DNA of 64,000 nt from Polytrichum commune (lineage: Eukaryota; Streptophyta; Polytrichopsida; Polytrichales; Polytrichaceae): contig OX485803.1 of assembly GCA_950295325.1 (NCBI GenBank), positions 45,025,554 to 45,089,553 of the forward strand, read 5' to 3'. Position 1 is the first letter of the stretch. Each line of letters starts with the position of its first letter. A program made the translations under genes and the position numbers. This document shows, in pieces, positions 36,260 to 49,038 of this stretch. A model generated the notes under the pieces. The model had not been told where the DNA came from. It searched no databases and saw only the letters and a program-made list of their open reading frames with translations.

Positions 36260-37807
36260 ACGAATGGGAAGAGATATTTGTCTTTACTGTGCATTAGAAG
36301 ACATCCGAACTGCGATAAACTTTCAGGGTTTGCCGTCCTGGGGTTTGTGAGACATCCTTCCTTCATTTTCCTCGAGTGATCAGAGTAGGTGACACTGAAG
36401 GGTAACACTCTTTCACATGTAGCTTGTGGAACCTCACTTACAATACAAGGTGTTGATCAAGTTCTTGTCCATGTTCATGTGCAGTTCATGTGAAGCAAGA
36501 CACTGGATTGGGAACTTGTATCATTGTTTGAATTCGCAATTGTTGTGGCTCGTGAATCACGACGATCGTCATTTCACATTTTAGAATTTTATTTGAGATG
36601 CAAAAAATGTCAAATGTCAAAGTGAAGGTTCTTTCTTTTCAAGTGATCACGTAGACCTTCTCAACTATGCTAACTATTGATCCTAGAGTGGTGTTTATGT
36701 TTTGAGCACACAATCCACTTTTTAAGCCTTGCCATATACCACAAAGACAAAGGTCTTTGGTTAAGAAGAGTGACCACGAAAGGCCCATATATCTTAAACA
36801 TGGGATACCAAATTATTTATTGTTGTTGAGGAGATGATAAAGTTTCTAGTACACATTGGAACAAATTTTGAATATAGGAGAACTTTGAAACATCAAATTC
36901 GAAATATAGCATTTGAAATAACATGCAGCTAAGCATATTGTTGGAGAAGGAATGTCAATTAGAATTAACCGTTGGAATTGCTTATTGCATATAGGGATTA
37001 GATATGCATTCAAGAGATAAGTTTTTTGTGGGGTGCGTATATATACATTGTGACCTAGTAATGCACAAGCTCCTTGCCTATATTTAACTATAATCCTATT
37101 GGTTTGATTTACATAGAGTACAAGGAACCTATTATATGTATGTACAAATAGTATGCGAGGAAGTTTTGTGATGGTGCACATTAGGGTTTAGGTTTTAGGG
37201 TTTAGGCCCTTGAACCTTTGAACCCTCCAATTTATAAAATGCCTATCTCACTTTTGGAAGAACATGCTATGTATATAGAAGCATCACTATGAGCGTCACT
37301 TCATGAGTATAGTTATTTGGATAAACTTCAATGGTACAAAGTTTTATGTCTACTATATCTTGCAAAAAAATGTTTGTCATTTTCGTTTAGGTATAATATC
37401 GATTCCTTTATTGTTTTCCTTTCTTCTTGAACATTTTCTTTAGAATGATTTTGAAGATGATACACTCAAATTGTGTTCAAGCAACTATAATTTGGTTCCC
37501 TTCCTTCCAACCTCTAAGGGAGTTTCCATACTTGCTTATCATTTATGGAGTGAGAAGCCAATACATTCTCAAGGATGCATTCAAAGTATGAAAATACATG
37601 TATTCATCCAAATACACTTACTTTCAATGATTCTTTAGCAATATCATCCTTTATGCAAGGAATATGGATGTTTCGCCCATGAAATCCCTAAGAAGTTGTC
37701 ATTGTTACCTTAAGAAAAGCATTCAAAGACATATAGGGCTACAAAAGTAGGATGGTAGACATCAATGGGTGCCATCTGTGCAACCGCTTAGACCCTAAAT
37801 GGAGAGC

Positions 37808-37841
<34 letters not shown>

Positions 37842-38127
37842 AATCCATGTACCAATATCTCGAGGCCACCAAGGCCTACAAATAATTTTGATTTGATCCT
37901 CATCTATGAATGACCTACCTTGTGCACCCATTGCTCACCTCAGAAGACCTATGCAAGATTTTGCAAGAAGATTTTACTCTAACTTCACTTGTTATTTCAA
38001 ATAGTGTAGAGTGCGTTTGAACATTTTCAAATTAACATGGAAAATATTTTTATAATATTAACAATATTTTTCTTTAAATAAATACCGTGTGATTATAAAT
38101 GAAACATTACGGTATGTGAAACATGGT
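36260..38127. other. Intergenic sequence right of the retrotransposon
   Basis: No supported gene. It includes a 29-bp inverted copy (36785-36813) of sequence at 23590-23618, a short TTTAGGG-like run at about 37183-37204 and a (TA)n run at 37810-37840. Open frames are short and unrecognised. Confidence 0.5.
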
Positions 38128-38942
38128 TTAGGGCCACTTCACACACAAGACTGAAGGGCCTTGACCATTGCAATCTTAGAGCTCTCATTGGTCAAAAGGG
38201 TGGAGACTATCTAAGTTCACTTCACACACGAAGGTGAAGGCCGAAAGGCCCAAGGAATACTTAATGGATGAAAAATGTACATGCAGTCCTACATGGCGGT
38301 GTGAGCCCAAAATTGATGCCCACATTGGTTGTTAACACTTGTAAAACATTACAAGTGGTGTTTTGGTGATTTATGATTATTCACAAAAATATAAAAAGAA
38401 TGAAGCTTGAAGAAAGCTTAGTTTGAATCATTAGGCTTTTGTGGAGTGGATTTAAGTAGGAGAAGGACAAACCTTGGTAAAGTGTGGTAGGTAGAAAACC
38501 AAGGTTAGTTAAATGTTTGAATTAGGATCTTTGTTGATCATTTGAGGGAGGAAGACTTAGGAGATAGGATAAGAGTCTACAAAGTAGGAGGAAATCTCGA
38601 GGGCTTATCGTGAGCCTTGAGGGTGCTCACCCCCTCAAACTCACTATATAATCCCTCATTCTTCCCTCACTCATCCTCTCTTTTCTTCGTGCTCCTTGGC
38701 ACTCCACGTGTTATAAGTGTGGGTGCGTGGGAAGCAAGATAGGAGCACGTGTGTGTGCATGGATGTAAGGTTAGGAGCCAAGGCTAGTTGGCCTTGAAGA
38801 GGGCTTGACCTCTTGTTAGTAATAGTTGGGCGTGAATGATTTAAAATTCAATTTATGGTTTTGTTTGAATACTTGGATTTACATTGATTAGCCTTATACT
38901 TATGCGGATGTGAAAAGTTTCTTATTGGAGCATTTAGTTTTG

Positions 38943-39192
38943 TTGGACTTCATATGAATTTTTGAGAGCCAAAAAACCGAGACTATGTCCAAACTTCCAA
39001 AAACTAGTGAAAAAGTGTAGGTTCAAAGGGAACAACGTAGAATTGCGACCATATACTTTGTGGCAGTAGAAATATTATTGCATATTCATGTAGAGGACTT
39101 CATTACCTATCCATGGATACCAAGAACTCATTTTTTGGACTTCATATGAATTTTTGAGAGCCAAAAAACCGAGACTATGTCCAAACTTCCAA
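38943..39192. repeat. 58-bp identical direct repeats inside element H1 copy A
   Basis: The block beginning TTGGACTTCATATGAATTTT and ending TGTCCAAACTTCCAA occurs at 38943-39000 and 39135-39192 with no difference, 192 bases apart. The second copy runs into four AAACTTCC units. The identity suggests a recent duplication. Confidence 0.9.
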
Positions 39193-39403
39193 ACTTCCAA
39201 ACTTCCAAACTTCGAGATTAAGGAGTGTAAGAAGACATAGTATAGACTTGGCTAAGTTGCGTATATTCCAACGATAGATTGGAATCATACATTGTGTTAC
39301 AAAGAGAGAAATCTCTACATGTCATTATAAACTTCTCCATTTGGGCTAGGACGAAATTGAAGGGTGGAGGCTTTTTGGTGATAGGCGGACTATGGATAGG
39401 TTT

Positions 39404-39474
39404 CATGGTCCCCCGGAATTTTTGTTTGGCCCACCTCCAAGAGGTGGGCCTGACGCAAATTCCGGGAGACCATG
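39404..39474. repeat. 71-base foldback hairpin inside element H1 copy A
   Basis: Two 34-base arms, CATGGTCCCCCGGAATTTTT... and its near complement ending ATTCCGGGAGACCATG, flank a CAA loop. The same 71-base hairpin lies in copy C at 63007-63077. Confidence 0.85.
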
Positions 39475-39813
39475 ACTTTTTTTGTAATTTTTCTAGCAGA
39501 ACATATTTCAAGACAAATTGCACGGCAAATTGGAGGATAGATTCCAAGACAGACAAACACCACCAAGTAATTCTTTCAAATTGATAGAGTTTGAGGCATA
39601 TTATATTTTCTCCCAAATCCTCCCATTTCTTTCCGCAAACAAAATATGCAATGGTCCTGCAACATGGTCCATTCTCACTTCACACCATGCTTGAGGGCCT
39701 GTGAGTACATAAAACGGCTTTCCCAACACACATGGTACAGCCTTTAGATGAAAATCAAGGGTCCTCACCATTACAAGGTCATGGCTCTTGGCTCATGTGT
39801 GAAGTGGCCCTTA

Positions 39814-42800
39814 CTATGAAGTCAATTAAAATTGGATTATCTTGTCCATATGTCATATGGCATCAATATTGTCATTGGTGTGCATAGAAATCCCATTTTC
39901 CTTGAGATATTGTGGTAAAAAAATATTGTAATATTTAAAAAAGTCGGCAAGTCCATCATCACACCTTCATTAATATATGAATCATGTTTAAAATGATTCA
40001 ACTCAACATGCCATTTGTGCTTTTGTCAACATTGCAATATTATATGCTTCCCCTAGCTAATCTAAGCAATTCTACATTGATGCGGTCCACTCACGCGTAC
40101 ACAAAAAGCCCATGGGAGGCCCACCCGAAGGTTGGATGCAACTCTCAAGGATGCGTCAAACCAATGCTTCAAAAAAGACTTTTCTATCAAATTGTAGATC
40201 CTTGGGCCGTGTAAAGGTAGGTGAGCTATCAATCTAGGGTAATGTCATATTGTGAACAATGTAAAAATTTGACGTGACGCAACCTTTGGCTGTCATGATA
40301 TGTCATGTCACATCGGGACATGACAACCGTAATATGGTAAATTTTTCATATTGCAAATTTTTTTGGTTAATTTGTTTTTTGGTTAACTGTTCTAGTCAAC
40401 TATTAGTAGTGATTGTCTTCTAAAAATTTAAAATTTAAAATTCCCAAAAAGATTAGAAACGAATATGCACCGTTAGGTCTTGTTAGATGCAAGATCTAAC
40501 CACCTATAATAGTTTTTGGAATTTTTTTTTGTTTTTTTTGGTTTTGTTTGACTTTTCCTAGAAGTTGACTACTACTAGCAGTCGACCAATTATTCAATTA
40601 CTCCTGATCAATTGTAATAATCAATTTTGAGCAATGGACCAAGTAGTTGATTACTAAAACCAATTAAAATGAAGACAAAAATATAAGTGCACATATATTC
40701 AAGCGGATCACCTAACATTTAGTGTCTATGTTGTCGATAAATGTAACTTGATCAAAACATGTACACTAAATACGATGTTTAGTATTATTTCCAGGTCGAA
40801 TTTTTTTTTACTATGAATGTTAATTTTACTAAATAAAACATTTTTTAATATCCAAACAACTAATTTGACTGTAATTGGGAAATATTTTATTAAAATATTT
40901 ATGTATAAATTTATAAATAATAAATAAATTTATAAATACTTTGACTGGCTAGTAACCAATGTGCCACAATAATATAATAACTAAATATAAATCACTATAT
41001 TTAGATATTATCATTATAAATTATTTACAATAATGGATTGCAATTGCAAAATTTAATTGTAAAAAATCATTTTATATCAATAATTCAAGTGTTTAGAAAA
41101 TACTAATAAATTTTTTAAGAACCCAATCATTGTAGTTAATACAAATTAAGCCAAATGAATATATATCTATCTTATCATCCGAACTAATATAAATACAATA
41201 AGATAGCTTGCTGATATCATTATTCAAACATACAAGTTCAAAAGACTATTACTTGTATTTACATTAATTATTATGATAACAATAATATTATTTAATATTA
41301 AAATAATAATGAGATAATTACAAAATAATATCACTAAGTGTTGATATTCCATGTAGCTATCAATTTGTTTCATCTATGGCAGCTGATCTTATGATACTTC
41401 AATGACCGTCACTGCATTGTCTGAAATCTCCTTGAAATATATTCAGGCTTGTTGGAAGCTTGACTTGACGATACAACATCCGTCGAAAAACCAATTCATG
41501 ATTCTTCATGATTTGTTCAATGTTACTCTCCAAAGTTGTTATTGACAATTCACTCCAAAAATTAAAAACAATTGAACTTTTAATTTTTAAATGGCCGACT
41601 ACTTTGTCGTAAATGTCCTTGACTCAAACTTAGACTTTTTGAAAGCCTAGCTTGATGATTTAATAACCCTCTAAAAATTAGCTTCTATTTCTTTATAGTT
41701 CATCTCATATGGCCCTCCAAAGTTGATCTTTGATACCATACTAAGAATTGAAGACAAGTAAACTCTCTTTATTTATTCTTACATCACGGCTTAAGTTTCG
41801 TTCTGATTGGAGCAAGTTATAGTTTTTTTTTTTTAATTTACAACACAATTTATAATTTACCGAAGAAAATTCTGCCTATAACTATGTGGTTAGATTAGAA
41901 AGAAGAGATCATAAAAACACATATATTTTAAAATGAAGAAGACTACCCAATATATTAATTCTAATAATTTGAACAAAACACTTAGAAGATTTTCAGGAGC
42001 TTCATACAATATTTTATTTTTTGACTAACAATATATTAATCCTAAGTCTATTATACTATGAAGTTACTCATATAATAATTTATTACTTTAATTTTTTTTA
42101 TCAACCGATCAACCATTTCAATAATTATCGAGAATAATTTTATAATATCTTATATTATGAAATCCATATCAAATATTAATATACAAAAATATAACTAATT
42201 CATCTAAATTCCACCAATTCATAAGATTTATGTGAAAATTCGATCTCACGCTTAAACATCTAATTACACACTAAATCATTTATTAAGACCACGGGTAGGT
42301 CACTTAGTGCATTTTAAAAATGACGTGCGGCATAATATAGAGAGGATTAAAATCATTTGAAATAAAAATTATAAAGGAATTCCAAATAATGAAGGGGCCA
42401 TTAAATGTAGACAATCCCATTATAAGTAAGTTAGTGGACATAAAATGTGGGCCATTATTTTTTTGTAAAATTAATATAGGGGCTGAAGATAAGGATCCTA
42501 GAAGGTATGTTTAGTATGTTTGCTATGGTCTCCTATGTGTTTTCTTCATAACTTTGTTTGCAATGATATTACTGTTTGCACCCTTCTTTGTTTCCATGGT
42601 TTCCCTTAACACTCGTCAATGCGTTAGGAAGTAGATTAGCTTTTATTACTTAAAAAGAATATAGAGTACAAAAAATTGCAGTGACTTGGACAATATAAGT
42701 AATGGAAGGGTGCAAACAAATGGGCCATTTTTGAAATTTAAGTAATTATAGGGAGGCTTTAATTCAGCCCTTGAAGGTAAATAGCCCCAAAACAAAAAAC

Positions 42801-43810
42801 CCCCAGCCGCACGTGGTGCACAAAAATGCCTTAGAGTGACCTACCCATGATTAAAACCAATATATGAAATTTAATAAAATATTTAGACTAAATATCTAGA
42901 ATATAGAAAAAATTCTAAGTAATGTAACAAATGCCTTAATGTGGTTTATGAACCGTTTGAACGATTTACATAGATTTTTTATAATATTTGATATAGCTCT
43001 TGATTAAATGACAACTTATTCAAAATGACTTAAAATGTAACACATGGTGCGACATATTACCAAACTAAATTTTAATACAAAATCTCTACAATTGCATCAT
43101 CATCTATCATTTCAAAGTTTCCCATTTGGACTCTATTTATATGAGCTTTAGGCATAACCTTGTCATCGGTAAAGTGGACAAATCCTAATTCTTGCTTAAG
43201 TTCAAATAAAAGTGATTCAAAATTGGACACGAACTTTGAATTTTATAAAAATCAAATTCATAGAGATTCCAAAAACATTTTGGTCTACAAAGCCAATCAA
43301 TTTATGGTGACGTGAAAAATTCCAAGAAAAGTCTACATATTAATTTTTAGAAAACGGTGCAAGTGGTGTGCAAGTAGGTGATATTGAACAAGCAACTGTC
43401 TAAAATTTATTTAAAATACAATAAAAGTAACATTAAATTATTGGTATTCTACAAAGTTTTGTGATGATGACCTCACGTATGTAATGAATTCAAGGAATTT
43501 GAAAAAAAAATATTTCCACCTTCAAAATATTCAAGGTCATGAAATTTACTTTCAAAACGAGACTCAATCATGTGCTTTTGAACATCACTTGTAATAATAA
43601 GTTTTGAAAGTCCCAACTTGGTATCCTACCTTTGAGCATTAAACACAACAACAAAAATCATCACGAAAAAAAAAACTTCAAAAATCCAATTTAAACAACA
43701 CTTTGCTACTACTTTTAGACGTTTGACCAAAAAATACACGGTTTCAATCTACCGGTGCACTATTTTGGTCCACTTCTACCATGCATGCTTGCACCCAGGT
43801 AACAATGAAC
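39814..43810. other. AT-rich intergenic region with repeat remnants
   Basis: No supported gene. Positions 42575-42720 show TTTGCACCCTTC opposite GAAGGGTGCAAA, the ends of a small inverted-repeat element. Positions 43230-43799 carry a copy of the GTGCAAGCATGG family (compare 49039-50390), ending in ATGCTTGCACCC at 43788-43799. The rest is low-complexity AT-rich sequence. Confidence 0.5.
43230..43799. repeat. Copy of the GGGTGCAAGCATGG inverted-repeat family
   Basis: The block AAAATTCCAAGAAAAGTCTA, then GTGCAAGTAGGTGATATTGA and CAAAGTTTTGTGATGA, matches 49140-49290 in the same order, and 50080-50230 in reverse complement. The right end, ATGCTTGCACCC, is the family's terminal motif. The left end is degenerate. 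Confidence 0.55.
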
Positions 43811-43820
43811 GATCATCACC
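43811..43820. repeat. Left 10-bp target-site duplication of the MULE-like element
   Basis: GATCATCACC, repeated exactly at 44990-44999. Confidence 0.75.
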
Positions 43821-44989
43821 AGGGGTGCTTTTTCACAAAGTTTTAACCCGTCCACGTCCAAAAACCTCGAATTGAAAGGCAAAAAAAATTGCAACCCGTC
43901 CCAAAACCGGTAATTTTAAAACCAACCCGTCCATGGAAAGGTTAAAGAAAAAATAACCCGTCCCAAAACCGGTCATTTCTAAACCAACCCGTCCATGGAA
44001 AGGTTAAAGAAAAAACAAATTGATAAAGATAACCCGAAAGATGTCGGCATGTGATTAGTTGCACTTGGAAACAATAGTATCTTCCTTCAATTTTGCTTTA
44101 TTTATTTTAGCTGCCACCTGCCCCATTTCATCCACATAGACTAGTTCAGAGAAACATACTCAAATCCTTCACAACAACTTGTTGTCTCCTTCATCCTTTT
44201 CTCTCGGGACTGTATATGCTTCCGAAGATACCAATCATATCTTCCAATTGTTCTTTCCTTGTCGCGGTTTGAACCGGCTGCGGTGATGAGTGTTATTTCC
44301 TTTCCTTCTTTTTTTCCTAAGTTGCACTTTCTGACCTGGTCTTTAAGTTCATCCTTTCCCCAGGCTATTTCACCTTCAATATAGAAATGGCACTCCGGTG
44401 ACTCAAGCATCACACTGATCAATGATTAGGATTCATGAACTTGAAGCAACTCCAATAGGACTCATCAACCATGCCAGCTAAGTAAGTTAAGTGAGTTGAG
44501 ATCCTAGTGTTTGCAATTTAAAAATTCAAGTGAATGCATTCGCCCTTGGTGGGGTGTCCTCAGAAGAGTCCAATCCTGTGGATGTGGATGTGGGACATGT
44601 TTATATATACTAATTCATATTCAATTACTAAGTTTACCTTCAATTATAATCTTTGACATTATGTTAAAAAGGTTCTAAATTTTGTGGTTGATGAATTAAT
44701 GTATGCAGGTGAATCAAGCACTTCAAGATTGATATTTTGATTGGGTATTAGTGGTTTGATTGCATTCTGCTTATACTCACATGTCATATATGACATAATG
44801 TAATTGGTATTTGTACCATTTATTTTTTTGGAAAAAAATTTATTTTTAAAATTTATTTTTAGAACCCGTCCAAAGTGAATTTGACACATCCCAAAACCGG
44901 TTCATTTTCTAAGAACCCGTCCACTGGAAATATTTTTTTTTATGAACATGTCCCTAGACATGTTAGGGACCTTGTGAAAAATCACCACT
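43821..44989. mobile_element. 1.17-kb MULE-like non-autonomous element with 10-bp duplication
   Basis: The ends AGGGGTGCTTTTTCACAAAG and, reverse-complemented, AGTGGTGATTTTTCACAAGG match at 17 of 20 positions. GATCATCACC flanks both sides. Long (9-11 bp) duplications are typical of Mutator-like elements. Near the left end, a 62-bp unit containing ACCCGTCCATGGAAAGGTTA is duplicated (43892-44016), and related AACCCGTCC blocks lie near the right end (44863-44925). The middle carries a 93-codon minus-strand open frame (44141-44422) that may be captured host sequence. Confidence 0.7.
44141..44422 (-). other. Unrecognised open frame inside the MULE-like element, possible captured gene fragment
   Basis: 93 codons, rich in Lys and Glu, with a balanced residue mix (for example HFYIEGEIAWGKDELKDQVR) that differs from the AT-rich surroundings. 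Pack-MULE elements carry gene pieces between their terminal repeats, which is why it is noted. I cannot assign a source gene. Confidence 0.3.
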
Positions 44990-44999
44990 GATCATCACC
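44990..44999. repeat. Right 10-bp target-site duplication of the MULE-like element
   Basis: GATCATCACC, identical to 43811-43820. Confidence 0.75.
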
Positions 45000-45240
45000 T
45001 GCTGGCTCTATTCTCGTAGCCATTCCGGCCTCCTTTCAGTAGGTCGATGCCATCAACGCTCTTCAACCATGGATCTGTAACAACTTCGCAGTAGCTTCAT
45101 GAAACTTGCTTAAAAACGAAGCTCAACATGCTACTTCCCGGAGTCCTCATCACCGTTTTCAACTATCCAGTTAGCACGCTTCTTGTTCTGGTGCTTACAC
45201 CAATCTCAACACTTTGGACCCGCTTTGAATCTCACAAGCA

Positions 45241-45589
45241 CGGTCTTTGAACCAGAGCTGGATTCTCTCGAATGTGTGAGAAATGCTTTAACAAGGTAAA
45301 GAAAGAGAAATATCTTTAGGTTGTGCGGTCTTTGAACCAGAGCTGGATTCTCTTGAATGTGTGAGAAATGTTGTAACAAGGTAAAGAAAGAGAAATATCT
45401 TCAGGTCATGCGGTCTTTGAACCAGAGCTGGATTCTCTCGAATGTGTGAGAAATGTTGTAAGTTAACAAGGTAAAGAAAGAGAAATATCTTCAGGTTGTG
45501 CGGTCTTTGAACCAGAGCTGGGTTCTTTGAATGTATGAGAAATGTTGTAAGTTAACAAGGTAAAGAAAGAGAAATATCTTCAGGTTGTG
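45241..45589. repeat. Four tandem repeats of 85-90 bp
   Basis: Units start at 45241, 45326, 45411 and 45501, each with CGGTCTTTGAACCAGAGCTG and ending AGAAATATCTTYAGGT. Units 3 and 4 share a 5-base insertion (AGTTA), so unit 4 probably arose from unit 3. The sequence is less AT-rich than its surroundings. No open frame spans the array convincingly. The flanks (45000-45240 and 45590-45940) hold nothing I recognise. Confidence 0.9.
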
Positions 45590-45942
45590 GAGACATCGAT
45601 CGCGACTCCTCACAACCCACAAACTCCTTTCTCACAGTGACTCGATTTGCATGGACATCTGTACTTTCAAGCTAGTTCACCTTGTTATTAGCATCCTCAA
45701 GGAAGGAAGGAAGGAGTCAGCATTGCCAAGGAAGCGTAGGTTGAAGAGGGGTGGGTTTGTTTTCCCATTCCACAAGGACTATGGATCAAAATCCGACGTT
45801 CATTGTATTGATCGAGACAGACTATTCACCTGAATCAAACTTCAAAGCAGTCCCAATGTAGCGGCACAGTTGGGACCAAACAGAGGACAGTGTGTCTAGA
45901 AAGTGAGATTGGACACACAGCAGGTCCCGACTTCGATGCTGA

Positions 45943-46250
45943 GGGCCACTTCACACACGAGACTGACAGCCCGTGACCATGGGAGTACACGTCAAGCACG
46001 CACTCTCATTGGTGGAAAAGGCGGAGCCGGTCCAAGTTCGCTGCTTCCCACTACGCTTGAGGGACCAACGGACCAAGTTGGTGGATGTGAAGTCTGCATG
46101 GATTCATTCCTACATGGCATCAAAAGGCATGATCATGTTTCATGGTCACTTGGACTCTTTTCGAAAACCACCTCTTGTAGGTAGGCCTAACACAAAACCA
46201 TCGGGAGACTATGGCACTCCGAATGTTCACGACTGTGGACTTTATTTGTG
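45943..46250. mobile_element. Diverged partial copy of element H1 (copy B)
   Basis: It starts GGGCCACTTCACACACGAGA after TGA and follows the left half of copies A and C (CTCTCATTGGTGGAAAAGGC, GTCCAAGTTCGC, CTACATGGCA). It then shows a degenerate form of their foldback near 46140-46210. The right terminal repeat was not found. Confidence 0.65.
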
Positions 46251-49038
46251 AGGAGCCGCATGAATTGACGTTCATTGACATAGCATTTAGTTGAGGGCTT
46301 GATCACATGTGTGTTAGAGTCAGATCATTATGTCATGTGGGTGAAAATTTGTTCAATGACTTTCTGATTGCAAAGTGAAAGTGGATTGCACCGTAGCACC
46401 TTTACCACTTCAACACTAAGTAAACAAGTCTATGGAAAACCGGGTTTTTTGAAATTTTTATTTTGAATTCAAAAAAATTAATGTAGATTTTTTCCCCTAG
46501 AAATTCGGGATTGTCGAATCAAAAACAAAATAATTATAAGGAATTATTATAAATAGCCTTAGTGGTAAAGGTAGTACAATATATGTAATGAAGGCCTATT
46601 CATTCCGACATTTATATGTTGTGTATGTAGTGGAGGCATATATCACATACATAGACTGAAAAGCTTATTATAAATACACGAATCCATTTTCTAGCCTACT
46701 AGAAGTATGCATACATTTGTTTTTCTTTGTAAATTTTTTGTATATAGGGGCTTTTATTTCATATTCACTCATGCACATCATTTTGGTCTCCAATGAAGAG
46801 TCCACCCTTGGGTACACTTGTGAGTCAATTGAATGGCCATCCAACTTAATCTAATGATCGATTGACTTAAGAATAAGGCCGGCATATTATATTATACGAT
46901 GCCTAAACTCCTTACCGCCAAAATTCATGATACTATCTTAAATCTTGGTTGTGATTGCGGAGGGTGTTATTTTGACACACTTGAAGCTAAAATTGTCAAG
47001 ATAGTGGCCGACCCAAAAAAATTAGCTCCAATTAGGGTGAGGGTTTATAGGATGCGTAGAAATTTTTGGTAATCGTAGGGTGGAGTATAGGGATCCAATT
47101 AACTTGATGGACTGTCCATCAAACATGGAGATTGGTTTATGTTGGTATAGAACATGAACCAACAATAACTGGACTTACAATCTGCTGGATCATTTGATGG
47201 TAGATTCAGAGACAATTTTTGCATTAGCTTCTATGGCATAAATTGGAGATTTAGATGCTTATGAGTTACATCTAGTGAATAAATGAAAAGTCTTCAATGA
47301 TTTTATTAATGAATGCTAAAGTTTTAAATTTTACACATGATAGGGTTTTAAATCTATCATTCAAAAGTTTATTTGTATACATATGTTAATGAATATACAT
47401 AAATGTAGATTTATTTTATGCACACATATTGCCACTTGTAATTTATCATCAAAGTTGTTCATTTATTGGTTGATTTTATTAAATAAAACTTGTATATAGG
47501 GGTTTTTAGAGTATGTTGCGAATGCATGTGGTTCTTGGTTTTTTGATGAAAGATTCACTCCCATTGGGTACATATGTTGACAAATAACATCATAGTGGCA
47601 ATTAGTGGATGTGACACTTTGAGAGCTCTGGCATCTACTTTACGCCCTTCTAAATATTGTACATGACACTAAATACCATAAACGAGTGTAATGAACTTCA
47701 TTTCCAGGTGAAATTGGAACTAAGGTAGATGCGCCTAATGTGGTTACTTATCTTAATCAAACACATGTATTTGAGTGGTATATGGCTTTGGACAGACATC
47801 AAACCTTCCCCTACAAACTTTTAGGGGGAGGTGTCTAGGTTGGGATAAAGCATGGGCTAGTGACATGCGACCCCTTGGGCAAACCCCAGACATAAAATTC
47901 AAATTTTTTTAAACCTAATTGAGAAAAGTTGCCCACCCCGCCCAACTTCAAACTTGCCCTTGCATTCTTGAAGGTTGCTTATCCATGAAATCTATATTGA
48001 GTGCACCTTACCTTCAAGATCCAAAATCTAATATATATCTTCACTTTCACTTAGTGAATTATAAGCGATTGACTAGTATTTCATTTTGAAAGGAAAACCG
48101 TCAATAAGGCATGCAATTAACTTGAAAGTTACAAATACTAAAAAATCCTCATTAGCATTGAGGTTATGATCTTTGTCATTTAGGCTTTGTCATTTTAAAA
48201 GTGAACTTAAAATAATGTGCTGATTTAAGCTTTTTTAAATTAATATTTTGATCAATGTCTTCTTTTTTCACAAGCATTCAAACACATTCAAACTAATTAA
48301 ACCCAATTAAAATTAATTAATCATAATTGAGCATAATCAAGCGCAATGCGTAAGCCTAATTTGGTGCCTACTACAACATCTAGATAAATGTGACAAGTCA
48401 GAGAATTATATCAAACTAAACAAACTAATAAAGCATAATTAAGGTGTTAGGGTGCAAGCATATACAAACTATATATCATGAATTAAGTAGGCATTTTATT
48501 ACACATGACATCCACCTTCATTTTCTTCTGAAAAAGTCATTTTCACCATAGCATGTTACTCAACAGTTGTATCAAACAAACAAAGACAAAAGTGGAACAA
48601 CTTAACCACAAACCGGAGAGCATAACTCAAGGAATTCCATGAGTGCTCCAAGAGCCTATAAGTTGTAAAAAATCTAGAACCCAAATGCAAATTCTTACAA
48701 GAGCATACATGGTATTCATCGAGGACTTTGACCATATGACAACAATGGATGAAAATATGAATTGAATGAAACTAACACATCTATTGCCAATTCTTTCTTT
48801 AAGTTTTAGGGGCCCCTTTTGTACATCTACCTGAACTTCATAAAAATTAATAATCTTTTTAGATGTACACATTAGAGGAAAATAATACCTCTCCCTTTAA
48901 ATGTATATTATGTATGCTAATTCCTCAAATAATACCCCTTCTCACACTTATGTGAGTTCATACGTGGACTGAAGAGTTCACCCCTTGGGTATTATTTGAG
49001 GCATTAGTGTACATGGTACACGTAAGGAAGACATGGTA
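46251..49038. other. AT-rich intergenic region without recognised features
   Basis: Only short open frames, none recognised. A lone TTAGGGTGCAAGCAT motif near 48447 may be an end of the GGGTGCAAGCATGG family. Confidence 0.5.

Larger units (their letters stand above)
38131..39810. mobile_element. 1.68-kb PIF/Harbinger-like element with TTA duplications (family H1, copy A)
   Basis: The ends are GGGCCACTTCACACA and TGTGTGAAGTGGCCC, a perfect 15-bp inverted pair. TTA stands directly outside both (38128-38130 and 39811-39813). A second complete copy is at 62821-63872 and a diverged one at 45943-46250. No transposase is encoded. Inside lie a 58-bp direct repeat (38943-39000 and 39135-39192), an AAACTTCC tandem run (39183-39213) and a 71-base foldback (39404-39474). 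The TTA duplication and GGGCC start fit PIF/Harbinger. Confidence 0.85.

Noticed and set aside
37183-37204. Interstitial telomere repeat
   Set aside because: Only about three imperfect TTTAGGG-like units, too few to distinguish from chance in AT-rich sequence.
38943-39192. LTRs of a small LTR retrotransposon
   Set aside because: The 58-bp repeats are too short, lack TG...CA ends and sit inside an element with clear TIRs and TTA duplications.
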